From Arthrobacter sp. ov118 (GTDB lineage Bacteria; Actinomycetota; Actinomycetes; Actinomycetales; Micrococcaceae): DNA of 64,000 nt. How positions within the stretch are numbered: the stretch's first letter is position 1; each line of letters starts with the position of its first letter. The stretch spans positions 62,001 through 126,000 of the forward strand of contig NZ_FPAY01000005.1 in NCBI RefSeq assembly GCF_900116495.1, given 5' to 3'. This document shows positions 23,879 to 32,720 of this stretch, piece after piece. The position numbers and the translations under genes are program-made. The notes below the pieces were generated by a model, which ran no database searches, had not been told where the DNA came from, and was given only the letters and a program-made list of their open reading frames with translations.

Positions 23879-25111
23879 TCAGAGCTTCAGGGGTGCTGCC
23901 GGACGGAGTGCCCCCGGACCGGCATCGGCCAGCCGGCGCAGTTTGGGGATAGGGATCCGGTAGTTGATCGCAACGGCGGTGCCGGAACCGGCCTGGTTTC
24001 CCCAGCAAAGGAGCAACGAGTCCGGGTCATTGCCCGGCTCGCAGTAGTCCGGAGCCCCAACAACTGCGGTGTTGCCCACCGCCTTGAGCGACAGGCCAAA
24101 GCCCTCGGTCCAGAAGTAGGGCTGGAAGTTGAACTCAGGCGCCGCGTCACCTTTGAGCAGGCCGATGGCCGCGACCTTGGCCTGGTCGATGGCGCTGGTC
24201 CACAGGGGAATCCGCTCGACCCCGCGGCGGGTTGGGAACGCCGCCACGTCGCCGGCGGCGACGATGTCCGACCGGAGCCGGCCGCGCGAGTCCACACGCA
24301 GCTGCCCGTCGACAAGGAGATTCGAGCCGGTCAGCCACTCGACGTTCGGTTCGTCGCCGATGGCGGTGACCACAAGGTCCGCTTCCAGCTCGGTGCCGTC
24401 GGCCAGGGCGACCCGGCCCCCGGCGTCGGAGTCGATGAAACGGGCCTTTCCGCCGCCGACGACCCGCAGGCCGTGCCTGACTGCGGCCGTGGTGAATATC
24501 CCGGACAGATGCTCCCCCAGCTGGCGCGAGAGGGGCCGGACGTCGGAGACAAGCGTGACTTCGCAGCCGACCTCCAAGCAGCCCGACGCGACCTCCATGC
24601 CAAGCGGGCCGCCGCCGATCACGAGGACCGACGGGCGATCGGCGAGGCGCTGCCTGAGTGCGATCGCGTCTTCGATCGTTCGCAGCGTGAGCTCCCGGGG
24701 AGAACCGTCGCGTCGTGGCCCTGCAGCTCCTTGCCTGGGGGCGAGGCGCTTCGCCCGGGAACCGGAGGCGATGACCAGGCCGTCATACGGCAGCTCGCCA
24801 CCGCCATCGAGCCGGACCACGCGGGCCTCGATGTCCAGGCCCGCTGCGCTCACGCCAAGCAGCACTGTCGCATCGTGAGTCGGCTCGGGCAATTCGTGGG
24901 CCCGCAGACCGTCGTTGCTGTTCCCGTCGCCGTCGCTGTTCCCGTCACCACTGTGCAGCAGGGCCTTGGAAAGGGCCGGCCGGCTGTAGGGGTGGTGGCG
25001 CTCGGCGCCGACGACGGTCAGCTCGCCGTCGTAGCCGGCAGAGCGCAGTGAGTCGCACGCAGTGAGCCCGGCGATGCCGTTGCCGACCACCACTATTCTG
25101 CGCATCGTCAT
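23879..25111 (-). CDS. FAD/NAD(P)H ferredoxin reductase (P450 partner)
   Basis: 410 residues. The FAD fold opens RIVVVGNGIAGLTACDSLRS; PYSRPALSKALL is the RP(x)LSK motif; SVLVIGGGPLGMEVASGCLE is the NAD(P)H fold; VAAGDVAAFPTRRG is the second FAD motif. It moves electrons from NAD(P)H to the ferredoxin encoded just upstream (4-bp overlap). An 18-bp duplication inserts GDGNSDGDGNSNDG in the loop after RPALSKALL, a low-complexity insertion near the FAD site. Confidence 0.86.
   Translation of the reverse strand: MTMRRIVVVGNGIAGLTACDSLRSAGYDGELTVVGAERHHPYSRPALSKALLHSGDGNSDGDGNSNDGLRAHELPEPTHDATVLLGVSAAGLDIEARVVRLDGGGELPYDGLVIASGSRAKRLAPRQGAAGPRRDGSPRELTLRTIEDAIALRQRLADRPSVLVIGGGPLGMEVASGCLEVGCEVTLVSDVRPLSRQLGEHLSGIFTTAAVRHGLRVVGGGKARFIDSDAGGRVALADGTELEADLVVTAIGDEPNVEWLTGSNLLVDGQLRVDSRGRLRSDIVAAGDVAAFPTRRGVERIPLWTSAIDQAKVAAIGLLKGDAAPEFNFQPYFWTEGFGLSLKAVGNTAVVGAPDYCEPGNDPDSLLLCWGNQAGSGTAVAINYRIPIPKLRRLADAGPGALRPAAPLKL
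24914..24949. repeat. 18-bp tandem duplication in the reductase gene
   Basis: Two adjacent 18-bp units differing at two positions encode the Gly/Asp/Asn-rich loop of the ferredoxin reductase. The frame is kept. Confidence 0.7.
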
Positions 25112-25302
25112 GCCGCCGCCAGTCGCAGGGCGGCCACCGGGCAGACCCGGACCGCCGCTTTGGCGGCGGCGAGCTCGGCCCCATCCACGTCAGGGACATC
25201 GATCACCAGTTCGCCGTCGTCGTCCAGATGCATCAGCTTGGGCGCGGCTTCCTCGCACAGGCCGTGTCCCTCACAGCGCGGCCGGTCGAGTTCGATCCTC
25301 AT
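25108..25302 (-). CDS. [3Fe-4S] ferredoxin for cytochrome P450
   Basis: 64 residues, the usual size for actinobacterial P450 ferredoxins. Only three cluster cysteines are present: Cys10 and Cys16 in RCEGHGLC, where a histidine replaces the middle cysteine, and Cys54 in RVCPVAAL. This is the pattern of a [3Fe-4S] cluster. It overlaps the P450 stop and the reductase start by 4 bp on each side, so the three-part electron chain is made in one coupled unit. Confidence 0.9.
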   Translation of the reverse strand: MRIELDRPRCEGHGLCEEAAPKLMHLDDDGELVIDVPDVDGAELAAAKAAVRVCPVAALRLAAA

Positions 25303-26471
25303 GCTGCCACCACCTTTTCAACCTGGAGCAACTCGAAACTCCGCGTGATGTTGCTGGGCTCGCGGACCTCATCGGAGATGGTCAGGGTTCTCACCCTGCG
25401 GGCAAGCGCCTCAATGATCGCGTGCGCTTCAAGTTTCGCCAGGCCCTGGCCGGCACAGCCGTGCGGGCCATAGCCGAAGGACAGGTGGTCCACCGGGTTC
25501 CGCGTGACGTCGAAGACGTCCGGATTCTCGTAATGCCGCGGGTCCCGGTTGCCGGCACCAAAGAGGATGCCCACCTGGGCACCCGCAGGAATCGTGACTC
25601 CGTCGGTTTCCACATCGCGGGTTGCCTTGCGCCCCCAGATGTGGACCGGTGCCCAGTAGCGCAGCACCTCGGCGAAGGCAGCAGGGACGAGTTCCGGATT
25701 CTCCCGGACCAGCGCGAACTGCTCGGGGTGGTGGCCGAACAACGCAATAATGTTGCCAATCGAGGCGATGGTCGTGTCGACGCCCGCCCCCAGGTACTGG
25801 TGGATGATGTGCCCCGCAGAGCCCTGGGGGATGTCGCCGCGAGTCTCGGCGTCGAATATTCCGCGGCCAATAGAGCCGGGAGTGAGGTCTTCGGCGGTGA
25901 CCGAGGAGCACCAGCCGTAAAGCTCGCCGGCGATCGGGAAGCTTTCCTGGGTGCGCTGGTTCAGCGGGCCGATGACCTGCATCGCAGCCTGGCCCCAGCG
26001 CAGCATGTTGTCCTTGACATGGCCGCTAAAGCCAATAAGGTCGGCAACGATTTCGATCGGGAAGGCCCGGGCCAGGGAATCGACGGCCTCGAAACTGCTG
26101 CTGGTGGAGAGTTCCGCGACGAGCTTGTCGGCCTTTTCGTCGATAACCACCTTGAGGCCGCGGAGGGCGCGGGGGGTGAGGTTCTGCGACAGCGTGGCGC
26201 GCAGCTGGGTGTGGACAGGCGGGTCGGAGGCAAGCGAGGTGCCCTGCAGCGCCTCGTTCACCATGGGGTTGAAGCCGATGCTGGTGGATGAAAAGGTTTC
26301 CGGATCACCGAGGGCGTCGCGGATGACGTCGTAGCGGGTCAGGACGTGCAGGTCGTTCTTGGGCAGGTGGACCACGCCAGCCTGCTCGCGCAGCGCGGCG
26401 TAGGTGGGATAGGGATCGATCAGGACGTCGTCGTCCCAGATGTCGATGCCGGATTCGGTGGGTGCAGTCAC
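25299..26471 (-). CDS. Bacterial class I cytochrome P450
   Basis: 390 residues, soluble, no membrane anchor. The heme-binding motif FGYGPHGCAGQGLAKLEA holds Cys339; the I-helix oxygen groove is GAGVDTT at 228-234; the K-helix E-x-x-R is Glu268/Arg271 in EVLRYWAP. It should hydroxylate a hydrophobic substrate using the neighbouring ferredoxin and reductase. The GTG start is preceded by AAGGAG. It is the second gene of the leftward unit MFS - P450 - ferredoxin - reductase - TetR. The CYP family cannot be set without a comparison. Confidence 0.9.
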   Translation of the reverse strand: MTAPTESGIDIWDDDVLIDPYPTYAALREQAGVVHLPKNDLHVLTRYDVIRDALGDPETFSSTSIGFNPMVNEALQGTSLASDPPVHTQLRATLSQNLTPRALRGLKVVIDEKADKLVAELSTSSSFEAVDSLARAFPIEIVADLIGFSGHVKDNMLRWGQAAMQVIGPLNQRTQESFPIAGELYGWCSSVTAEDLTPGSIGRGIFDAETRGDIPQGSAGHIIHQYLGAGVDTTIASIGNIIALFGHHPEQFALVRENPELVPAAFAEVLRYWAPVHIWGRKATRDVETDGVTIPAGAQVGILFGAGNRDPRHYENPDVFDVTRNPVDHLSFGYGPHGCAGQGLAKLEAHAIIEALARRVRTLTISDEVREPSNITRSFELLQVEKVVAA

Positions 26472-26519
26472 GGAATTCTCCTTAGGGATGGTTAGGGGGT
26501 CAGGTCGAGGCCGTCAGTT

Positions 26520-28250
26520 TTAGACGATCGCCGCGGCGTTGGCTTCAGTTGTTTTCGAGGTTTCCGCGATGGCGTCCGGCGTGGGCGCCGAGGAGCGTGT
26601 GGAGATAAAGAGGGTAAGAATGGCGGAAAGGGTCGCCGCGATGCCCGCAGCGAGGTAGACCGTCTGGAATCCGTGGCCGAGGGAGGTCCCTGCCACGCCC
26701 TGGATCTGCGGTTGCGCGGAGGTGAGGGCCTTGACCATGCCGTCGACAGCCTGTGCGGGTGCGCCGCCGGCCGTTGCCTGGCCCGTGAACTGCGCGATGA
26801 CGCCGTCCCAGCCCGAGAGGTAGCCCAACGGCGGCACGTTCGTCAGCTCGGAAACGGCCTCTGCAGGCAGCCCTGCGCCGCCGAGGATCCCGGCGAGTGG
26901 TGCGGCGAAGACGCTGGCTCCGACCCCGAACGCGATGGCTGAACCGATGACGGGACCAAGGGCGAACCCGAGGTCGCGCAGGAGGTTGGTGGTGGCAGAG
27001 GCCATGCCGATGTGCTGCGGCGGGACCGTGTTGATTGCCACCGCGGTGATGGAGCCGACCGTCAGCGCGAACCCGATGCCCATCAGCAGGAGCGGCGGAA
27101 TGAACGCTGTCCACGGAGTTCCGCCGAAGGCTTCGGGCGTGCCCAGGGCGAACGTGGAGAGCCAATAGGCAGAGACGGCCATGAAGGCGAAGCCCGCGGT
27201 GAGCACCCAGCGCGGGGCAACGTGGTGGATGAGCCAGCCCACCACCGGGATGAAGGCGAAAGCCGGGCCCTGGATAAAGACGAACAGCACACCGACCTTC
27301 CAGGCTTCGGCCAGGGCGAGTCCGCCGACGGCCACGCTGGTGCTGTAGCAGACCGCGAGGAAAGCGAACATCCCGGTGACGGCAACAATGCCCGTGATCG
27401 AGTAGGCGCTGTTCTTGAACAGCGACAGGTGGATGAGTGGCTGCGGGGTGCGTGTTTCGATGATGACGAAGGCGACCAGGAGGACGGCGCCAGCGATGTA
27501 GCTTGCGATCACCTCGGCGCTGCCGAAGCCGGCGTCGACCGCTTGAACGGTGGCGAAGAGGACGGCGATTAGGCCGAGCGCGAGGGTGATCTGGCCGGGC
27601 ATGTCCAGCTTGCGCCCCTCGGCGGCTGCGGAGTCCAACGCCTGGACTGCGACGATGAGGACGGCGACGGCTATCGCCGCGGCAATGTAGTAGGCCACGC
27701 GCCACCCGCTGAAGACGTTAGGCGCGCCTGCTTCGGGACCTGCCACGGTGAAGGCTTGGGCCGTCAGGCCTGCCAGCATCGGGGAGATCACCGCACCAAG
27801 CGAGAGGAACCCGGCCCAGGTGGCGATCACCTTCGCCCGGGCGCCGTGGTCGGGGGTGATCGCCGCGATCATGGACAGCGAAATGGGGAAGAGGATGCCC
27901 GCCCCAATCCCGCCGACTGCCTGTGCCGCGATCATCATTTCGGTGGTGGTGGCCAGCGCCGCCAGGACGGAACCGGCGACGCTGACCACGGCGCCCGCAT
28001 ATAGCAGCTTCTTGCGGCCGAACATATCGCCGAGGAGCCCCCAGCTGAGCTCAAACACCACGATGCCCATCATGAACATGCCTGCGATCCAGGTCAGGCC
28101 CGCGCCCGAGGTGTGGAATTCGACGGCGAAGGTGCCGTTGAGGGCACCTGGCAGTGCATTGGTGATTTGGGCCAGCGTGACCGCGCTGTAGGCGGCTACG
28201 AAGGTGGCTCGTACCGAGCCGCGGCTCGACACAGAGGTGGTCTGACTCAT
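26520..28250 (-). CDS. MFS transporter (DHA2-like, 14 segments) of the P450 island
   Basis: 576 residues, longer than most DHA2 proteins because of an extra loop at about 450-500 (SELTNVPPLGYLSGWDGVIA). The N-half has LPGALNGTFAVEFHTSGAG and LGDMFGRKKLLYAGAVVS. It is the first gene leftward from the divergent promoter, with AAGGAG before ATG 28250, 48 bp before the P450. It may import the island's substrate or export a toxic product; DHA2 relatives are mostly exporters. Confidence 0.84.
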   Translation of the reverse strand: MSQTTSVSSRGSVRATFVAAYSAVTLAQITNALPGALNGTFAVEFHTSGAGLTWIAGMFMMGIVVFELSWGLLGDMFGRKKLLYAGAVVSVAGSVLAALATTTEMMIAAQAVGGIGAGILFPISLSMIAAITPDHGARAKVIATWAGFLSLGAVISPMLAGLTAQAFTVAGPEAGAPNVFSGWRVAYYIAAAIAVAVLIVAVQALDSAAAEGRKLDMPGQITLALGLIAVLFATVQAVDAGFGSAEVIASYIAGAVLLVAFVIIETRTPQPLIHLSLFKNSAYSITGIVAVTGMFAFLAVCYSTSVAVGGLALAEAWKVGVLFVFIQGPAFAFIPVVGWLIHHVAPRWVLTAGFAFMAVSAYWLSTFALGTPEAFGGTPWTAFIPPLLLMGIGFALTVGSITAVAINTVPPQHIGMASATTNLLRDLGFALGPVIGSAIAFGVGASVFAAPLAGILGGAGLPAEAVSELTNVPPLGYLSGWDGVIAQFTGQATAGGAPAQAVDGMVKALTSAQPQIQGVAGTSLGHGFQTVYLAAGIAATLSAILTLFISTRSSAPTPDAIAETSKTTEANAAAIV

Positions 28251-28366
28251 CGATGAAACTCCTTGTTTCCGGTCGACTCTCCGGTGAAGCGCCAGAAGGT
28301 GCTCTACCGGGGTGGGAGCGGTAGGCCGGGGATGGATGTGGCATTCCCCACATTCTGCTGTGAATC

Positions 28367-28381
28367 TTTACATGATGTCAA
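28367..28381. promoter_or_regulatory. Operator copy 1 (TTTACA-TGA-TGTCAA)
   Basis: Inverted repeat TTnACA-N3-TGTnAA, extended by TC before and GAA after. The flanked 20-bp form recurs in opposite orientation at the second site with only three differences. It overlaps the leftward -35 box TTGACA. Confidence 0.68.
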
Positions 28382-28449
28382 GAAGATTTACTGACCGTCT
28401 GCCTCAATAGCGCCTTCATCGGTATTGCGTGAACGTTTCGCCTAATTTC

Positions 28450-28464
28450 TTGACATGTTGTAAA
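28450..28464. promoter_or_regulatory. Operator copy 2 (TTGACA-TGT-TGTAAA)
   Basis: Same half-sites as copy 1 in inverted orientation, 83 bp away centre to centre, close to eight helical turns. It overlaps a rightward TTGACA -35 box about 110 bp before the first gene of the rightward operon. Confidence 0.68.
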
Positions 28465-28562
28465 GAAATGGGTGATCCTGACTACACCGCAGCGGGGCGA
28501 CGGCACCGTCGAACTCCGCGGCGCCCCTGCATTCAGCACCCGATCTTCAAGGGAGAAGCCAA

Positions 28563-29576
28563 GTGAGTCACACCACACCCGTCGCCACCGCCGGTGACGC
28601 GTTCCATACCCCGGCCGGGCCAAGCGTCAACACGGTCCTCGGGCCTGTCGCTGCTGCTGAACTGGGCGTCGTCGCGGTCCATGAGGCCTTGCTGTCGGTG
28701 CTCCCGGGCGCCCAATACGCCCCGGACATCACCATGGACCGGGCGGAAATCTTCGCGGCCCTGGCGGCGAAGCTCAACGACTTCCGCGAGCACGGCGGCC
28801 AAACGATCGTCGACAGCACCGGCATGTTCCACGGCCGCGACCTTAAGCTCTACGAGGCTCTGTCCCGCTCCACCGGCGTCCACATCGTCGCCTCCACGGG
28901 CCTGGGCCCGGAGGAAGAACTCGGCGGATACTTCCTTACGCCGCAGACCAATCCGCCCACCCCGTGGCCGGCCGAAAAGTTCGGGGAACTCTTCGGCAAG
29001 GAGGTCACCGAGGGGATGGTGGTCCCCCGCGTCGAGCGCCGTGCCGCCGCAGGCATCGTGGCCACCATCGCCGACCGCGTCGGCATGACCCCGACCGAGG
29101 AAAGCCTGTTCCGCGGCGCCGCCCGAGCCGCCAAGAACACCGGCGTTCCCGTCTCCATCCGTTTCGGTGCCGACGCCCTTCACGATCTGGACGTTGTCCT
29201 GGACGAGCAGGTCGGGGCCGACCGGGTGCTCGTGGGCGACCTGGACCGCAAGGACGCCGCCGAGACCGCCGTCAAGGTAGCTGGCCGAGGAGCCTTCGTC
29301 GGCATCGACCACGTGGGCCTGAACGACCACGCGGACTACCTGACTGACCACGGTCGCGCCGAGCTTGTGCTCGAGCTCGTCGAGGCCGGCCATGCCAACA
29401 AGATCATCCTTTCGGGCAACTCGATCGGCGTGGCCAAGGGCCTGCCGGAGTACAACTTGCCCTACAGCCATGTTCTGACCACGTTCGTGCCGTATCTCCA
29501 GACGCTCGGCCTGAGCGAGGAAGACGCCCGGCGCATCCTCGTGGACAACCCGCGCAACCTGCTGACCGTGCGCTAA
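28563..29576 (+). CDS. Phosphotriesterase-fold protein lacking the metal ligands
   Basis: 337 residues, collinear with the next gene's product (both begin VNTVLG and share HGRD/NGRD, TGVHIVA and DRVL segments). Five of the six binuclear-metal ligands of the family are changed: HxH becomes His40-Glu-Ala, the carbamylated lysine in VIKVG is replaced in VATIAD, the strand-5 His is Arg (VSIRFG), the strand-6 His is Asp (LVGDLDR), and the strand-8 Asp is Asn (LSGNSIG). It cannot be a normal hydrolase. GTG start with AAGGGAGAAG upstream. First gene of the rightward operon. Confidence 0.82.
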   Translation: MSHTTPVATAGDAFHTPAGPSVNTVLGPVAAAELGVVAVHEALLSVLPGAQYAPDITMDRAEIFAALAAKLNDFREHGGQTIVDSTGMFHGRDLKLYEALSRSTGVHIVASTGLGPEEELGGYFLTPQTNPPTPWPAEKFGELFGKEVTEGMVVPRVERRAAAGIVATIADRVGMTPTEESLFRGAARAAKNTGVPVSIRFGADALHDLDVVLDEQVGADRVLVGDLDRKDAAETAVKVAGRGAFVGIDHVGLNDHADYLTDHGRAELVLELVEAGHANKIILSGNSIGVAKGLPEYNLPYSHVLTTFVPYLQTLGLSEEDARRILVDNPRNLLTVR

Positions 29577-29626
29577 GCACGCGTCGGCCGACACACAACA
29601 CGCTTTCGAACCCCTGAGGTGGATGA

Positions 29627-30577
29627 ATGACCAAGGTCAACACAGTGCTGGGAACCATCCCGGCCGAAGAACTGGAAATCGTGGCTGTCCACGAACACAT
29701 CGGCTACGGCATGCCCGGGTCCGAACTGGACACCAAGTGGTGGAAGACCCCGGAGCAGGCCTACGAGGAGACCGTGCCGAAGCTGCGGAAATTCCGCGAA
29801 TACGGTGGCGGGACCTTCGTTGATGCCACGGGCATCTGCAACGGCCGTGACGTGGACTACTACAAGTCCCTGTCCCAGAAGACGGGCGTGCACATCGTGG
29901 CCTGCACCGGCTTCGTCGGCGGCGACACCGCACTGCCGCATTTCTCCCGCGCCACCGTGGACTATTTGACCAAGGTGTTCATCCACGAGATCACTGTCGG
30001 GATCGGTACCACCGGTGCCAAGGCTGGCGTCATCAAGGTCGGCGTGAGCCGCGGCGGACGCATGACGGACCTGGACAAGCATATCTACCGGGCAGCGGCC
30101 CGCGCCGCCGTCGTCACCGGGGCACCGATCCTGACCCACCTGGCCATCGACCCCGAACCCGCTGTGACCATCTTCAACGAAGAGGGCCTACCGCTGGACC
30201 GCGTGCTCTTCGGGCACGCCGACGACGGCCTGAACGCCCCGGTCACCCCGCACGATTGGATCTACGAGCAGGGTGGCCGCATCGGTTTCGACACCTTTGG
30301 CTACGACCTCGAGCTCCCGGACCCGCCGTTTTGGGGCCGCAGGCGCGCCGAACGGATGGAGCACTTCGTCAGCCTCGTGAACAAGGGCTACGCGGACAAG
30401 CTCCTCGTCTCGGCCGACGCCAACTGCAGCCCGCTGGGCTGGCCGGGCGTCAAGGGCCACACCATCAACTACATCTTCGAGGACATGATCCCGGACATGC
30501 GGGCGGCCGGCATCGACGACGCCACCCTCAAACTCCTGCTTGAGGACAACCCTGCCGACTTCCTGTCCCTTGCCTGA
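29627..30577 (+). CDS. Phosphotriesterase-family metal hydrolase, probable lactonase or esterase
   Basis: 316 residues with all ligands of the binuclear site: His22 and His24 in AVHEHIGYG, the lysine in GVIKVGVSRGG, His in LTHLAID, His in LFGHADDG and Asp in LVSADANCS. Related proteins hydrolyse lactones or phosphotriesters. GAGGTGG precedes the ATG. It lies 50 bp after its ligand-less paralogue, with which it may form a complex, and before a flavin monooxygenase, so a lactone or ester made by oxidation is a reasonable substrate (inference). Confidence 0.85.
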   Translation: MTKVNTVLGTIPAEELEIVAVHEHIGYGMPGSELDTKWWKTPEQAYEETVPKLRKFREYGGGTFVDATGICNGRDVDYYKSLSQKTGVHIVACTGFVGGDTALPHFSRATVDYLTKVFIHEITVGIGTTGAKAGVIKVGVSRGGRMTDLDKHIYRAAARAAVVTGAPILTHLAIDPEPAVTIFNEEGLPLDRVLFGHADDGLNAPVTPHDWIYEQGGRIGFDTFGYDLELPDPPFWGRRRAERMEHFVSLVNKGYADKLLVSADANCSPLGWPGVKGHTINYIFEDMIPDMRAAGIDDATLKLLLEDNPADFLSLA

Positions 30578-30654
30578 CCCCGGACAGACCAGCGCAACTT
30601 CCCCTTCCCCACGCTTGGCCCGGGCCAAGAAAGAGTCAAGAAAGAGATAAAACC

Positions 30655-31782
30655 ATGAAGGCTTCGGAAATCAAGAACCTTAGAATCGCCATCGTCGGCG
30701 CTGGCTACGGCGGCGCGGCGGCGGCCAAGGCGCTGAGCCTGCTCGGCGCCGACGTCAAGGTCTACGAACAGGCAACTCAAATGCGCGAGGTCGGCGCCGG
30801 CATCGGGCTGCGGCCCGCCACCATGGCCCGGTTCCGCCAGTGGGGCATCTTCGAGGCGATCGCCAAAGTGAGCTCACCGAGCGACTACTTCGAGATCCTC
30901 ACGGCAACCGGTGAACCCCTCATGAAGGACACCTGGCCCGAGTTCGGTGATGAAAAGCAGACGTACCTCATCCACCGCGGCGACTTCATCGAGGCGCTGC
31001 TCGGCGTGCTCCCCGAGGGCATGGTGCAGCTCGGCCACAAGCTGGAGACGATTGCGGACAAGGGCGGCCGCTCCGTCCTCACTTTCACCAACGGGAAGAC
31101 CGTCGACGTCGATTTGGTGGTCGGTGCCGACGGCATCAAGTCCGTGGTGCGCGAGCAGCTGTTCAGCGACGAGGGCCCGGTGTTCTCCGGCGAGCACGCC
31201 TACCGCGTGGTGATCTCCGCTGATGACGCCCAGGGCATGGTGGTGGACGACAACCTGCGGATGTACATCGGCAAGGGCACCAAGGTCTACCTGCTGCCGC
31301 TGCGCCACCGCAACCAGATGTCCTTCGACATTACTGCCCTGAATACGGACGGCACCTGGGCCCCCACTGTCACGAAGGAAGATCTGTTGAAGTCGGTGGA
31401 AGGCTTCGACGAGCGGATCGTTGAGATCGCCCGGGGCCTCGACATGGACGCGGTCAACATCCGCGCCGTCTACGACATCGACCCCGTGCACACATGGCAC
31501 ACGGACTCCGCCGTGCTGATGGGCGACGCCGCCCACTCGATGCTGCACCACCAGGGCCAAGGCGCGAACTCTGCCATCGAGGACGCCGGCGCCCTTGCCG
31601 ATGCGCTGGCCCAGGCCGCTTCCGTAAAGGAGGCCCTGGCCCTGTTCCAGGCAACCCGCAAGCCGGTGACGGACGAACTGCAGCGCATCTCCCGCCAAGG
31701 CTGGAGCGCGGAAGAGGTCAACGACGTCTTCCCGGGGCAGAAGCCCTCGTCCCAGATGCCCGCGGCCGCAGTGAAAGGCTGA
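30655..31782 (+). CDS. FAD-dependent aromatic-type monooxygenase
   Basis: 375 residues, group A flavin hydroxylase (salicylate hydroxylase-like). FAD fold RIAIVGAGYGGAAAAKALSL, then VVGADGIKSVVRE and SAVLMGDAAHSMLHHQGQGA. It is compact and lacks a C-terminal thioredoxin-like domain. It should use NAD(P)H and O2 on a phenol-like ring. The product of this gene, the P450 and five hydrolase-type proteins make a plausible stepwise breakdown route; the substrate is not deducible here. Confidence 0.86.
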   Translation: MKASEIKNLRIAIVGAGYGGAAAAKALSLLGADVKVYEQATQMREVGAGIGLRPATMARFRQWGIFEAIAKVSSPSDYFEILTATGEPLMKDTWPEFGDEKQTYLIHRGDFIEALLGVLPEGMVQLGHKLETIADKGGRSVLTFTNGKTVDVDLVVGADGIKSVVREQLFSDEGPVFSGEHAYRVVISADDAQGMVVDDNLRMYIGKGTKVYLLPLRHRNQMSFDITALNTDGTWAPTVTKEDLLKSVEGFDERIVEIARGLDMDAVNIRAVYDIDPVHTWHTDSAVLMGDAAHSMLHHQGQGANSAIEDAGALADALAQAASVKEALALFQATRKPVTDELQRISRQGWSAEEVNDVFPGQKPSSQMPAAAVKG

Positions 31783-31787
31783 TCGCC

Positions 31788-32720
31788 ATGACGATTCATC
31801 CCGAAATTGCCAAGATTCTCAGCACTCTGCCGGCGCCGGACGGTTCGCCGCTGAACCCGGAGGCCATGCGCGCCGGCGAGGCCGCCCAGGTCCCGCCGCT
31901 GGAGCAGCGCCTCCCGCTCCACGCCGTCGAGGACGCCATGGCTGTAGCGCCGTCGGGCGAGGTGCCGGTGCGGATCTACACACCGGCCGACGCCGACGCC
32001 TACGGCCTCCTGGTCTACTTCCACGGCGGGGCGTTCTTCCTGGGCAGCCTGGACACCTATGACCACGTGGCGCGGGCCCTGGCCAAGGAAACCGGCCACA
32101 AGGTCATCTCGGTCGGCTACCGGCTGGCCCCGGAGGCCGCCTTCCCAGCCGGGCTTGAAGACTGCTACGGCGTGGTCCGCTGGGCCGCCGAGCAGGGCAA
32201 CAGCCTGGGCTGGGACGGGAAGAACCTGGCCATCGCCGGCGACAGTTCGGGAGGCAACTTCGTCGCCGCCGTCGCAGCGATTGCCCACGACGACGGCTTC
32301 AGCCGGATTACTCACCAGGTGCTGTTCTACCCGTCGCTGGACCTGGACTTCGCCGCCGACCGTTACGCCTCGCTGCGCGAGAACGCCGAGGGATACGGAC
32401 TGGAGACGGCGGGCCTCAAACCCTTCAACTCGTTTTACCTTGAGAATGGCGCGGACCCGGCAGATCCCCTCGTGTCCCCCATCAAGCGCGAGGACCTCGC
32501 AGGCATGCCGCCGGCCCTCGTCATCACGGCCGAGCACGACCCGCTGCGGGACGAAGGCGAACTCTACGGCCGGCGCCTGACCGAGGCCGGCGTGGACACG
32601 ACGATCAGCCGCTACGAGGGGGCCAACCACGGCTTCGTCCAGAACTTCTCCTGGATTCCGGAGTTCTACCGGGCGTTCGAGGAGACGGGTGAATTCCTGA
32701 ACGCGAGGGCCGGACAGTGA
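31788..32720 (+). CDS. Hormone-sensitive-lipase-type esterase (alpha/beta hydrolase fold-3)
   Basis: 310 residues. The oxyanion motif is VYFHGGAFFLGS, the nucleophile IAGDSSGGNFVA, the acid in ITAEHDPLRDEG and the base in GANHGFVQNF, so the triad is complete. It should cleave short-chain or aromatic esters. The gene starts 5 bp after the monooxygenase stop, and its stop overlaps the next GTG (GTGA). Confidence 0.88.
   Translation: MTIHPEIAKILSTLPAPDGSPLNPEAMRAGEAAQVPPLEQRLPLHAVEDAMAVAPSGEVPVRIYTPADADAYGLLVYFHGGAFFLGSLDTYDHVARALAKETGHKVISVGYRLAPEAAFPAGLEDCYGVVRWAAEQGNSLGWDGKNLAIAGDSSGGNFVAAVAAIAHDDGFSRITHQVLFYPSLDLDFAADRYASLRENAEGYGLETAGLKPFNSFYLENGADPADPLVSPIKREDLAGMPPALVITAEHDPLRDEGELYGRRLTEAGVDTTISRYEGANHGFVQNFSWIPEFYRAFEETGEFLNARAGQ

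Larger units (their letters stand above)
28251..28562. promoter_or_regulatory. Divergent promoter region of the P450/phosphotriesterase island
   Basis: 312 bp without a gene. It holds two 15-bp inverted repeats of the same type (28367-28381 and 28450-28464). On the leftward strand the first contains TTGACA followed at 18 bp by CAGAAT; on the rightward strand the second contains TTGACA. Each operator thus covers the -35 box of the promoter that points away from the other. I saw no good -10 on the rightward side. Confidence 0.65.

Noticed and set aside
31470..32630. 386-codon open frame on the minus strand in the catabolic operon
   Set aside because: It is antisense to the monooxygenase and esterase, which have complete motifs and coupled starts.
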